Origin: JAHJRJ01 sp037443685
Lineage (GTDB): Bacteria; Bacteroidota; Ignavibacteria; UBA10030; BY39
DNA: 5,154 bases
Assembly (NCBI GenBank): GCA_037443685.1
Contig: JBBINX010000113.1
Coordinates: 1 to 5,154 of the forward strand
Reading direction: 5' to 3'
Part shown: piece by piece, positions 1 through 5,154 of the stretch
Position numbering within the stretch: position 1 is the stretch's first letter
Layout: each line of letters starts with the position of its first letter
The notes under the pieces: model-generated
The model's database searches: none
Seen by the model: only the letters and a program-made list of their open reading frames with translations
What the model was told of the DNA's origin: nothing
Made by a program: the position numbers and the translations under genes

Positions 1-8
1 TAATTTAG

Positions 9-44
9 ACTAACAAATTCAAATTGGGTGTTAGTGAATTTGTT
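9..44. repeat. Overlapping inverted repeats upstream of the sensor kinase gene
   Basis: Two perfect dyads share bases here and cannot form together. AACAAATTCA (12-21) pairs with TGAATTTGTT (35-44), giving a 10-bp stem with a 13-base loop. ACTAACA (9-15) pairs with TGTTAGT (29-35), giving a 7-bp stem. The longer stem runs into a moderately T-rich stretch (TTTATCTCTAAAATCTTTT), so it could be the terminator of a gene left of the window. An operator or a leader switch for the kinase gene is equally possible. The pairing is seen directly; the function is not established. Confidence 0.45.
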
Positions 45-70
45 TATCTCTAAAATCTTTTATAGTTTAG
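39..70 (+). promoter_or_regulatory. Weak promoter candidate for the sensor-regulator operon
   Basis: TTTG at 39-42 is followed 20 bases later by TAGTTTAG (63-70). This matches five of the six fixed bases of the Bacteroidota -7 element TAnnTTTG at a plausible distance from a -33 TTTG. Overlapping it, TATAGT (61-66) matches five of six bases of a sigma-70 -10 box but has no good -35. The predicted leader would be only about ten bases, and no clear Shine-Dalgarno sequence precedes the ATG at 87. It overlaps the long dyad at 35-44, so occlusion of the promoter is conceivable. Confidence 0.25.
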
Positions 71-86
71 GCGAAAGCAAAAGAAT

Positions 87-3000
87 ATGCACTCAGGGAA
101 AAACATACTTTTTAAATATTATGCTTTTATACTAATTATTTTATTGCATTTGGTTCGTGCGTTTTCCCAAATTGACGAAATGAAGTTCGACTACCTTTCT
201 GTAAACGATGGCTTATCTCAATCCACCGTTAACGCTATACTTCAGGATCGATATGGCTATATGTGGTTCGGTACACAAGATGGTTTGAACCGGTTCGATG
301 GTTATAATTTTGTTATTTTCAGAAATGATATTGACGACACAACAACTATTTCAGATAATTGGATTTGGTGCATATTTGAAGACCATCTGGGTGAAATGTG
401 GGTCGGTACTTACCACGGCGGATTAAACCGCTTCGACCGGAATAAAAATAAATTCATCAGATATAATTACCAACGCACAGATTCAAATAGTTTAAGCGCG
501 AATAATGTATCCTGTATTGCGGAAGATAAACTTGGAACAATCTGGGTCGGAACATGGGGCCGTGGTCTGAATCGTTTTGATAGAGGTTCTGACAAGTTTG
601 TCCGCATCGGAACAGACTCATTATCTTTAGACGGGTTGAGCAATCAAAATATTCGATGTATGATCTTTGACCGGAATGGATTACTATGGATTGGGACTTG
701 GGATGGGTTAAATGTTTATAACCCACATACAAATCAAATGAAACATTACAAACACGATCCATATAATTCTAAGAGCATCAGCGGGAATCGAATAGTCGGC
801 ATATTTGAAGACCGTACGGGTAATATCTGGATTAGTACTTTTGGTGAAGGGCTTAATAAATTTGATCCTTACAAAAATGAATTCATTAAATACATCCATA
901 ATGAAAAGAATGTTGCAAGCATCAGTAGTAATCAGGTAGGTCATATTGCAGAGGATAATGATGGAAATCTATTAATAGCAACACGAGGAAGCGGGTTAAA
1001 TAAGTTTGATTTTGCAACAGAAAAATTTATAACTTTCCAACGGGGAAAACATAACTTAACTAGTCTAAGGGAAAATTTTGTTTACACTGTTTACCGCGAT
1101 CAACAAGGCGGAGTATGGATGGGCACAAGCGGAGGAGGTGTTGGCTATCATAATCCCTCGAGGTATAAATTTACTCATTTAAAATACGAGATAAATAATC
1201 CAAATAGTTTAAACAATCCTATGGTGAGAGCTGTATGTGAAGATAAAAATGGTGATATATGGATAGGAACTGATGGAGGCGGTATCAATCTATACAAAAG
1301 GAAAAACAAGTCTTACGTTTTTTATAAACAGACTGTCGGCGATGAAAACAGCCTCAGTGATAATAACGTGATGGCTATAATTGAAGATAGTCGACGTAAT
1401 ATTTGGATCGGAACCGACGGTGGCGGGTTGGATTTGTATGATCCAGTTAATAATTGTTTTATTCATCATCGAAATGACCCTAAAAACACAAAGACTATTA
1501 GCAGTAATTCGGTAGTGACAATCCATGCGGGTAAGAACGGAAATCTTTGGATCGGCACTGCTGGAGGCGGGTTGAATCTGTATGAATCTGATAAAAATAT
1601 GTTTTCAAAATATCAATTAAGCGGTAGTTATATTTGGTCGATAGGAGAGGATAGGCAAGGAAACATATGGGTTGGAACGTGGGGCGCCGGGCTGAACAGA
1701 TTTAATCCTGAAACAAAAACGAATAAGATTTATCAGCACGATCCGGCTAACCACAAAACTATCGGCAACAATACAGTACTTTCGATTTTTGAAGACAGCA
1801 ATAGAAACATCTGGATTGGAACAAACGGCGGCGGCTTGAACCGCTTCGACAGCGAAACTGAAACATTCACACATTTCACAGAAAAAGACGGGTTGCCGAA
1901 TAATGTGGTGTATGGAATTTTAGAAGATGCAGATGGAAATTTGTGGCTGAGTACAAACAAAGGATTATCTTGTTTCAATCCTGACACATTAACATTCAAG
2001 AATTATGATGTTCACGACGGGTTGCAGAGCGACGAGTTTAATCACGGCGCATATTTAAAGTGTAAGAGTGGCGAGTTTTATTTTGGTGGAATAAATGGTA
2101 TTAGTTCTTTTTATCCCGAGCGAATTAGTTTCAACGCCAACATCCCGCAAATTGTTATAACTAGTTTTAAAGTTTTTGATGAACAGGTACGTCTGAACGA
2201 AGCGCTAGAAACAGTAACTGAAATCCGGCTTTCTTATGCGCAAAATTTCTTTTCTTTCGAATTCGCCGCTTTGGATTACACGATTCCGGGGAAAAATGAA
2301 TACGTGTATATGTTGGAAGGTTATGATAACGATTGGGTACATGCACGCACTCGCCGTTATGCCGCTTACACAAACCTGAACGGGGGCGAATATGTGTTTC
2401 GCATTAAAGCAAGCAACAGCGACGGCGTGTGGAACACCGAAGGCAGATCGGTAAAAATAATTATTACTCCACCGTATTGGGAAACATGGTGGGCACGAAT
2501 CATTATTGCCGTTTTTATTATTGGTTCGGTTTATACCTTGCTACAGTTTCGCCTCGCTAAATTGAAAAAAGAAAAATATTCACAACAAGAATTATCTAAA
2601 AGATTAATTGAATTTCAGGAACAAGAAAGGCAGCGTATAGCCGGTGAACTTCACGATAGTCTCGGACAGAATTTATTGATTATTAAAAATGCCCTTCATC
2701 AATGCGAAGGTCAACTCGATGTCCAGAATCCGATTATGGAAGAGTTGCGTGAAATCTCGGAACTTGCCCAAGAATCAATTGACGAGGTGAGAGAAATTTC
2801 ATACGACCTCCACCCCCACACGCTCGACCGGCTCGGATTACAAAAAGGAATTCAATCGAGTATAAATAAATTCGTTCAGGTAACGCCTATCAATATTCTT
2901 CAAGATATTGATGAAATCAATAATTTATTTACTTCAATCGAGGAAATACACATTTTCAGGATAATTCAAGAAGCATTGAATAATGTAGTCAAACACTCAG

Positions 3001-3248
3001 ATGCCACTGAGTGTAAGGTTACTGTTAAAAAACAGGATAGCCGGTTAAATTTGAAGGTCGTCGATAACGGCAAAGGATTTGACGTTGTTCAATCTTCTTT
3101 ATCCCGCGAAAGTTTTAAAAGTTTTGGAATCTCAAATATTTCTGAACGAGTAAAAATATTAAACGGAGAATTGATAATTCAATCTTCGCCGGGCAATGGA
3201 ACCGCTATAACAATTACGATACCTATCAAGCAAATAAATAAATTATGA
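87..3248 (+). CDS. Two-propeller, Y_Y_Y-domain sensor histidine kinase (HPK7/NarX-like core)
   Basis: Membrane sensor kinase that should detect a periplasmic ligand and phosphorylate the regulator encoded immediately downstream. A signal peptide (residues 1-27, hydrophobic 11-23, likely cut AFS/Q) precedes 14 Reg_prop-type repeats (about 35-680, pattern G-x-[IL]-W-[IV]-G-T...GGLNRFD). A Y_Y_Y domain follows (about 717-797; Y739, Y741, Y746, W750), then one membrane helix (about 803-821) and a charged, probably coiled linker. The HisKA_3 box GELHDSLGQ has phospho-acceptor H856. The ATPase has an N box (E962, N965, N966, K969, H970), DNGKGF (993-998), the GIS motif near 1014 and GNGT (1036-1039), so it looks intact. 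No receiver or DNA-binding domain is fused, unlike hybrid two-component (HTCS) proteins with the same sensor half. An in-frame TAG at 63-65 rules out an upstream start. The ligand is unknown; a polysaccharide is only an analogy to HTCS proteins. Confidence 0.95.
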   Translation: MHSGKNILFKYYAFILIILLHLVRAFSQIDEMKFDYLSVNDGLSQSTVNAILQDRYGYMWFGTQDGLNRFDGYNFVIFRNDIDDTTTISDNWIWCIFEDHLGEMWVGTYHGGLNRFDRNKNKFIRYNYQRTDSNSLSANNVSCIAEDKLGTIWVGTWGRGLNRFDRGSDKFVRIGTDSLSLDGLSNQNIRCMIFDRNGLLWIGTWDGLNVYNPHTNQMKHYKHDPYNSKSISGNRIVGIFEDRTGNIWISTFGEGLNKFDPYKNEFIKYIHNEKNVASISSNQVGHIAEDNDGNLLIATRGSGLNKFDFATEKFITFQRGKHNLTSLRENFVYTVYRDQQGGVWMGTSGGGVGYHNPSRYKFTHLKYEINNPNSLNNPMVRAVCEDKNGDIWIGTDGGGINLYKRKNKSYVFYKQTVGDENSLSDNNVMAIIEDSRRNIWIGTDGGGLDLYDPVNNCFIHHRNDPKNTKTISSNSVVTIHAGKNGNLWIGTAGGGLNLYESDKNMFSKYQLSGSYIWSIGEDRQGNIWVGTWGAGLNRFNPETKTNKIYQHDPANHKTIGNNTVLSIFEDSNRNIWIGTNGGGLNRFDSETETFTHFTEKDGLPNNVVYGILEDADGNLWLSTNKGLSCFNPDTLTFKNYDVHDGLQSDEFNHGAYLKCKSGEFYFGGINGISSFYPERISFNANIPQIVITSFKVFDEQVRLNEALETVTEIRLSYAQNFFSFEFAALDYTIPGKNEYVYMLEGYDNDWVHARTRRYAAYTNLNGGEYVFRIKASNSDGVWNTEGRSVKIIITPPYWETWWARIIIAVFIIGSVYTLLQFRLAKLKKEKYSQQELSKRLIEFQEQERQRIAGELHDSLGQNLLIIKNALHQCEGQLDVQNPIMEELREISELAQESIDEVREISYDLHPHTLDRLGLQKGIQSSINKFVQVTPINILQDIDEINNLFTSIEEIHIFRIIQEALNNVVKHSDATECKVTVKKQDSRLNLKVVDNGKGFDVVQSSLSRESFKSFGISNISERVKILNGELIIQSSPGNGTAITITIPIKQINKL
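189..2120 (+). repeat. 14 degenerate in-gene repeats coding for beta-propeller blades
   Basis: Within the kinase gene, 14 consecutive units of about 40-48 codons each carry a strand like NIWIGTDGGGLNLYDP followed by a variable loop and a short [ST]-[IL]-S-x-N-x-V segment leading into the next [ED]-D-x-x-G. Units 7 (GTSGGGVGYHNPS, around codons 340-362) and 14 (FGGINGISSFYPE, around 664-678) lose the GLNRFD ending. This suits 7+7 closure into two seven-bladed propellers. Unit 6 replaces the blade tryptophan (NLLIAT), and unit 10 is the shortest, at 40 residues. The repeats are clear in protein and only loosely conserved in DNA, so they look old rather than freshly amplified. Confidence 0.85.
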
Positions 3249-3892
3249 GCAAAAATATTTTCATAGTTGACGACCATCCGATGATTCGTCAAGGGTTAAG
3301 AAAAATGATTGAAGAAAAAACCGAACATAAGTTTGTGGGTGAAGCTGATAACGGTGTTCAAGCTCTCAAACTAATTGAAGAATTGAAACCCGATATAATT
3401 GTTGCAGATATTTCCATGCCTGAAATGAATGGTTTTGAATTGATTCGAACTTTGAAAAAGAAACAATTCGTGCTAGAATTTATTATGCTTACTATGTATA
3501 AAGAAGAGGAATATTTTAACAAAGCAATGGAATTAGACGTTAAAGGATATATTTTAAAAGAAAGCACCGGCGCAGAATTTTTAAAATGTCTTCACGAAGT
3601 ATCGCACGGTGATTATTATGTTAGTCCTGAACTTTCAGGTTATCTCTTAAAAAAAACTCATGCCGCCAATACATTCCTCAATCAGAAACCATCTTTAAAA
3701 TTGCTCACTCAAATGGAATTGAAAGTTCTAAAACTTATTTCTGAAAATAAAACGAGCAAAGAAATTGGTGAGCAATTACACATTAGTTATCGAACTGTCC
3801 AAAACCACCGTTCTAATATTTGTGAAAAACTTCAATTAGAGGGTTACAATAAACTTCTCCAGTTCGCTATCGAGAATAAACAATTGTTATAG
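3245..3892 (+). CDS. NarL/FixJ-family response regulator with LuxR-type HTH
   Basis: Cytoplasmic transcription factor and probable partner of the preceding kinase. An N-terminal receiver (about 4-120) has the acidic pair D9/D10, phospho-acceptor D55, T83 and K105, so all key residues are present. A linker of about 30 residues leads to a LuxR/GerE helix-turn-helix (about 154-212): LTQMELKVLKLISENKTSKEI, then the recognition helix region ISYRTVQNHRSNICEKL. The length of 215 residues is standard for the family. Its ATG overlaps the kinase stop as ATGA and has no obvious Shine-Dalgarno sequence, which indicates translational coupling and near-stoichiometric production with the kinase. HisKA_3 kinases pair with NarL-type regulators in most known cases (NarX/NarL, DegS/DegU), which supports the partnership. 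Target genes cannot be read from the protein; the alternating TGAGTA sites about 120 bases downstream are one candidate. Confidence 0.95.
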   Translation: MSKNIFIVDDHPMIRQGLRKMIEEKTEHKFVGEADNGVQALKLIEELKPDIIVADISMPEMNGFELIRTLKKKQFVLEFIMLTMYKEEEYFNKAMELDVKGYILKESTGAEFLKCLHEVSHGDYYVSPELSGYLLKKTHAANTFLNQKPSLKLLTQMELKVLKLISENKTSKEIGEQLHISYRTVQNHRSNICEKLQLEGYNKLLQFAIENKQLL

Positions 3893-3910
3893 CAGTCTCT
3901 TTTGCTATAA
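3887..3910 (+). terminator. Hairpin spanning the regulator stop codon, possible weak terminator
   Basis: TTATAGCA (3887-3894) and TGCTATAA (3903-3910) form a perfect 8-bp stem with an 8-base loop GTCTCTTT. The left arm contains the TAG stop of the response regulator. The stem is AT-rich and no uninterrupted T-run follows directly (ACATTTTCTACC), so it is a poor classical intrinsic terminator. It may act as a weak terminator or as a 3'-end stabiliser. Confidence 0.35.
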
Positions 3911-4011
3911 ACATTTTCTACCTACGACATCGTTTATTTTTAATATTTCTCGAACTTTCTACGCAAACTCAATTTCAGTTTTACTACCTAATATCCCACT
4001 ATTCCCTCAAA

Positions 4012-4041
4012 ATGAGTACAGTTACTCACTAAAAATGAGTA
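4012..4041. promoter_or_regulatory. Candidate operator: three TGAGTA/TACTCA sites in alternating orientation
   Basis: TGAGTA at 4013-4018, its reverse complement TACTCA at 4023-4028, and TGAGTA again at 4036-4041. The outer two sit in the identical 10-mer AAAATGAGTA (4009-4018 and 4032-4041), 23 bases apart or about two helical turns. Read on the minus strand the outer sites are TACTCAT, which fits the E. coli NarL heptamer TACYYMT as I recall it; the middle one is TACTCAC, one base off. Spacing between facing heptamers is 5 bases, not the 2 bases of the classic 7-2-7 arrangement. The cluster lies upstream of the promoter candidate at 4052-4080, where an activator would bind. Regulator identity is inferred. 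Confidence 0.45.
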
Positions 4042-4049
4042 TCTATTCA

Positions 4050-4067
4050 TATTGATTAGCATCAATA
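4050..4067. promoter_or_regulatory. Perfect dyad TATTGAT-N4-ATCAATA over the predicted -35
   Basis: Seven-base arms (4050-4056 and 4061-4067) flank the spacer TAGC. The dyad overlaps the TTGATT proposed as -35 element, so a dimeric regulator bound here would block or replace RNA polymerase contacts. The sequence differs from the TGAGTA sites just upstream, so if real it would suggest a second regulator. The dyad is seen directly; the operator role is inferred. Confidence 0.35.
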
Positions 4068-4080
4068 AAAAAAGTATTAA
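4052..4080 (+). promoter_or_regulatory. Promoter candidate for the receiver/secreted-protein unit
   Basis: TTGATT (4052-4057), a 17-base spacer, then TATTAA (4075-4080). Each box matches four of six sigma-70 consensus bases at the ideal spacing. Transcription would begin near 4087, leaving a short leader of about 20 bases that still contains the GAAGGA ribosome site. The weak boxes plus the upstream hexamer cluster fit an activator-dependent promoter. AT-rich DNA often gives such matches by chance. Confidence 0.35.
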
Positions 4081-4089
4081 TTATACAAC

Positions 4090-4095
4090 GAAGGA
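4090..4095 (+). promoter_or_regulatory. Ribosome binding site of the orphan receiver gene
   Basis: GAAGGA is the only purine-rich Shine-Dalgarno-like motif before the ATG at 4110. Its 14-base distance is longer than usual. No alternative ATG, GTG or TTG in frame lies closer to it, and the protein starts in the normal place for a receiver fold (MTILLVDDN), so the start at 4110 stands. Confidence 0.5.
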
Positions 4096-4109
4096 AAACC
4101 CCATATCCA

Positions 4110-4475
4110 ATGACTATACTTTTAGTAGATGATAACAGCAAATTCCGGGCATTTGTTAAAAAAATGCTACTCTCTTCCATCCATAATCTTGAAAAGATAT
4201 ATGAGTGTGAGGATGGTAAAAAGGCAATTTCAATGTATGGAGAAATAAAACCCGAATGGGTATTGATGGATATTGAGTTGCCGAAGATTGATGGACTTGA
4301 AGCTTCCCGAAGGATAAAAAAAGAATTTCCCGATGCAAAGATAGTGATCGTCTCGCAGTACAACGATATTCAATATCATGAAACAGCAAAATCGATTGGT
4401 ATAAACGAGTATATACAAAAAGACAATTTGGACAACTTGATAAATTTGATTTCAAATGTATCCATAAAACTATAA
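4110..4475 (+). CDS. Stand-alone CheY-like receiver domain protein (orphan response regulator)
   Basis: A single phosphorylatable receiver of 121 residues with no output domain. Key residues are present: D7/D8, phospho-acceptor D54 in LMDIELPKIDG, S82 in the switch position with Y84 two residues on, and K104. Beyond K104 only about 17 residues remain, enough for the last helix and nothing more. The sequence style (DGLEASRRIKKEFPDAKIVIVSQYND) resembles receivers of NarL-type regulators more than chemotaxis CheY, so it may derive from such a regulator that lost its HTH; no HTH remnant fits in the 14 bases before the next gene. No kinase gene adjoins it directly. Candidate donors are the kinase at 87-3248 or one elsewhere. 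Possible roles are phosphate sink, protein-protein signalling, or control of the secreted protein encoded next. Confidence 0.9.
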   Translation: MTILLVDDNSKFRAFVKKMLLSSIHNLEKIYECEDGKKAISMYGEIKPEWVLMDIELPKIDGLEASRRIKKEFPDAKIVIVSQYNDIQYHETAKSIGINEYIQKDNLDNLINLISNVSIKL

Positions 4476-4477
4476 CC

Positions 4478-4483
4478 AAGGAG
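4478..4483 (+). promoter_or_regulatory. Strong Shine-Dalgarno site of the secreted-protein gene
   Basis: AAGGAG lies six bases before the ATG at 4490 and three bases after the receiver stop (TAA 4473-4475). It is the best ribosome site in the window. It fixes the start of the last gene and suggests that the secreted protein is made at a higher level than the receiver. Confidence 0.8.
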
Positions 4484-4489
4484 ATAGTT

Positions 4490-5154
4490 ATGAAAAATAT
4501 ATTTGTAATCTTTTCTCTGATTTTAATCTTGAACATTACCACGCTTGCTCAAAGTGATGAATGGATTGATCCTGTGTCAGCAGGACATACTGCAGTAACA
4601 GCGTGGTCTAACGGTAATGGTGATAATAGTTATTTTGGACCGGTAAATATTGGCTTTACTATACCATTTTTCACCCGCCTCTACGATGAAATATTTATTA
4701 ACACTAATGGGTATTTATCATTTGAAGAAGATCTTGATGAAACAGCTGACCGTGCAACAATTCCTTATCCTGTTTCGCCGAATAATATTGTTGCAGCTTG
4801 CGCAATGGATCTGAATGTTGACAATACATTGCATCCCGATGCTAACGTTTATTACGGAGGAACTAGTTCTCAATTTGTCGTTACTTATATACACGCCTAT
4901 TATAACGGCTCATCAACTGATTACATAACTTTTCAAATAATCCTTCATCCAAACGGAAACATTAAATTCCAGTATAACAATCTACTTTCAGTCGAACCCG
5001 TTCACCCCTCAATACAGGTACTTCCGGTTGAATTTAAGGAATCTGGTTTGGTCAGCGAATTTAAGTTAGAGCAAAACTATCCCAACCCTTTCAATCCAAC
5101 AACAATTATCAATTATCAATTGCCCCCGCCTGACGGACGGGCAGGAATTGAAAG
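4490..5154 (+). CDS. Secreted protein with C-terminal YPNPFNP sorting tail (3' end outside window)
   Basis: Open to the window edge (221 complete codons), so the C-terminus is missing. It starts with a signal peptide, MKNIFVIFSLILILNITTLAQ, cut most likely after A20. A beta-rich domain follows (about 47-170) with the pattern IGFTIPFF...IFINTNGYLSF, YPVSPNNIVAACAMDLN, and FVVTYIHAYY...TFQIILHPNGNIKFQYNN. This resembles the NIDO-like beta domain common in secreted proteins of the FCB group. From residue 192 it changes to KLEQNYPNPFNPTTIINYQL (YPNPFNP at 197-203), the start of the FlgD-like/Por_Secre_tail domain used for type IX secretion or surface attachment. Only 14 bases separate it from the receiver gene, so the two are probably co-transcribed. 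The substrate or binding partner is unknown; no catalytic motif is visible. An adhesin or surface structural role is a guess. Confidence 0.85.
   Translation, partial: MKNIFVIFSLILILNITTLAQSDEWIDPVSAGHTAVTAWSNGNGDNSYFGPVNIGFTIPFFTRLYDEIFINTNGYLSFEEDLDETADRATIPYPVSPNNIVAACAMDLNVDNTLHPDANVYYGGTSSQFVVTYIHAYYNGSSTDYITFQIILHPNGNIKFQYNNLLSVEPVHPSIQVLPVEFKESGLVSEFKLEQNYPNPFNPTTIINYQLPPPDGRAGIE
5125..5145. repeat. GC-rich imperfect palindrome inside the sorting-tail coding region
   Basis: CCCGCCTG (5125-5132) pairs with CGGGCAGG (5138-5145) around the loop ACGGA. The pairing has one C/A mismatch and one G.U pair. Of its 21 bases 17 are G or C, in sharp contrast with the AT-rich DNA around it. It encodes PPDGRAG exactly where sorting tails normally run from YQLP into the next beta strand, so it looks like a short in-frame insertion. 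It may belong to a dispersed small palindromic repeat family; copies elsewhere in the genome cannot be seen from here. Confidence 0.5.

Larger units (their letters stand above)
3893..4109 (+). other. Intergenic region between the regulator gene and the orphan receiver gene
   Basis: This 217-base gap holds no convincing gene. From 3911 to 4010 the plus strand is C-rich and G-poor (I count about 26 C and 5 G). CTACCTA occurs at 3918-3924 and 3984-3990. The right half contains the alternating hexamer cluster, a 7-bp dyad and a promoter candidate, each listed separately. The gap implies that the receiver/secreted-protein unit can be transcribed separately from the kinase operon. Confidence 0.6.

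Noticed and set aside
189..2120. Repeat array considered as a CRISPR or recently amplified tandem repeat
   Set aside because: The units are 40-48 codons, in frame, divergent at the DNA level and fit Reg_prop blades. There is no constant repeat with variable spacers.
457..2373. Six minus-strand open frames of 68-101 codons inside the kinase gene
   Set aside because: They are antisense shadows of a clear coding gene, have no recognisable domains, and several overlap the repeated propeller codons, which produces similar-looking spurious peptides.
4012..4055. Two back-to-back mini-frames, MSTVTH (4012-4032) and MSIYSY (4035-4055), as leader peptides
   Set aside because: Both start inside the ATGAGTA repeats, neither has a Shine-Dalgarno sequence, and both lie upstream of the likely transcription start. 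The repeated ATG is better explained by the hexamer sites.
4110..4475. Receiver gene as a frameshifted full-length NarL regulator
   Set aside because: The receiver fold is complete and the next gene starts 14 bases after the stop with its own signal peptide, so no HTH-coding remnant is present downstream.
4043..4542. Minus-strand open frames opposite the receiver gene (62-128 codons)
   Set aside because: The plus-strand receiver is unmistakable. The antisense peptides look like composition artefacts, with no domain and no ribosome site that I can support.
5103..5121. CAATTAT repeated about 2.7 times as a slippage or phase-variation tract
   Set aside because: It encodes TIINYQL, the ordinary sorting-tail consensus, and the AT-rich codons for it naturally give this 7-base periodicity. 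The tract is too short for likely slippage.

Overview
The window is AT-rich, gene-dense and read entirely from the plus strand. It most likely comes from a member of the Bacteroidota/Chlorobi/Ignavibacteriota (FCB) group. Two things point there. The last gene carries a C-terminal YPNPFNP sorting/FlgD-like tail, common in Ignavibacteria and relatives. The first gene has the two-propeller plus Y_Y_Y periplasmic sensor layout abundant in that group. Purine-rich Shine-Dalgarno sites (a good AAGGAG at 4478) fit Ignavibacteria better than classical Bacteroidia, which often lack them. The assignment is an inference; no rRNA or other marker gene is present.

Layout: (1) 1-86 is a leader with overlapping inverted repeats and a weak promoter candidate. 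(2) 87-3248 encodes a 1053-residue sensor histidine kinase: signal peptide, 14 propeller repeats, Y_Y_Y domain, one membrane segment, then a HisKA_3/HATPase_c core. (3) 3245-3892 encodes a NarL/FixJ-type response regulator that overlaps the kinase gene by four bases (ATGA), so the two form a translationally coupled sensor-regulator pair. (4) 3893-4109 is an intergenic region with a hairpin across the regulator stop codon, a C-rich and G-poor stretch, three copies of TGAGTA/TACTCA in alternating orientation, a second dyad and a plausible promoter. (5) 4110-4475 encodes a stand-alone CheY-like receiver. (6) 4490-5154 encodes the start of a secreted protein with a sorting tail, cut by the window edge.

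Proposed working model: the periplasmic propellers and Y_Y_Y domain sense an extracellular ligand, the kinase phosphorylates the NarL-type regulator, and that regulator may act at the alternating hexamer cluster upstream of the receiver/secreted-protein unit. The kinase-regulator pairing is strongly supported by layout. The link to the downstream unit rests only on proximity and on resemblance of the hexamers to NarL-family heptamers. I see no clearly new system. The best leads are the candidate operator cluster, the orphan receiver tightly coupled to a secreted protein, and a GC-rich hairpin inserted in frame in the sorting tail.
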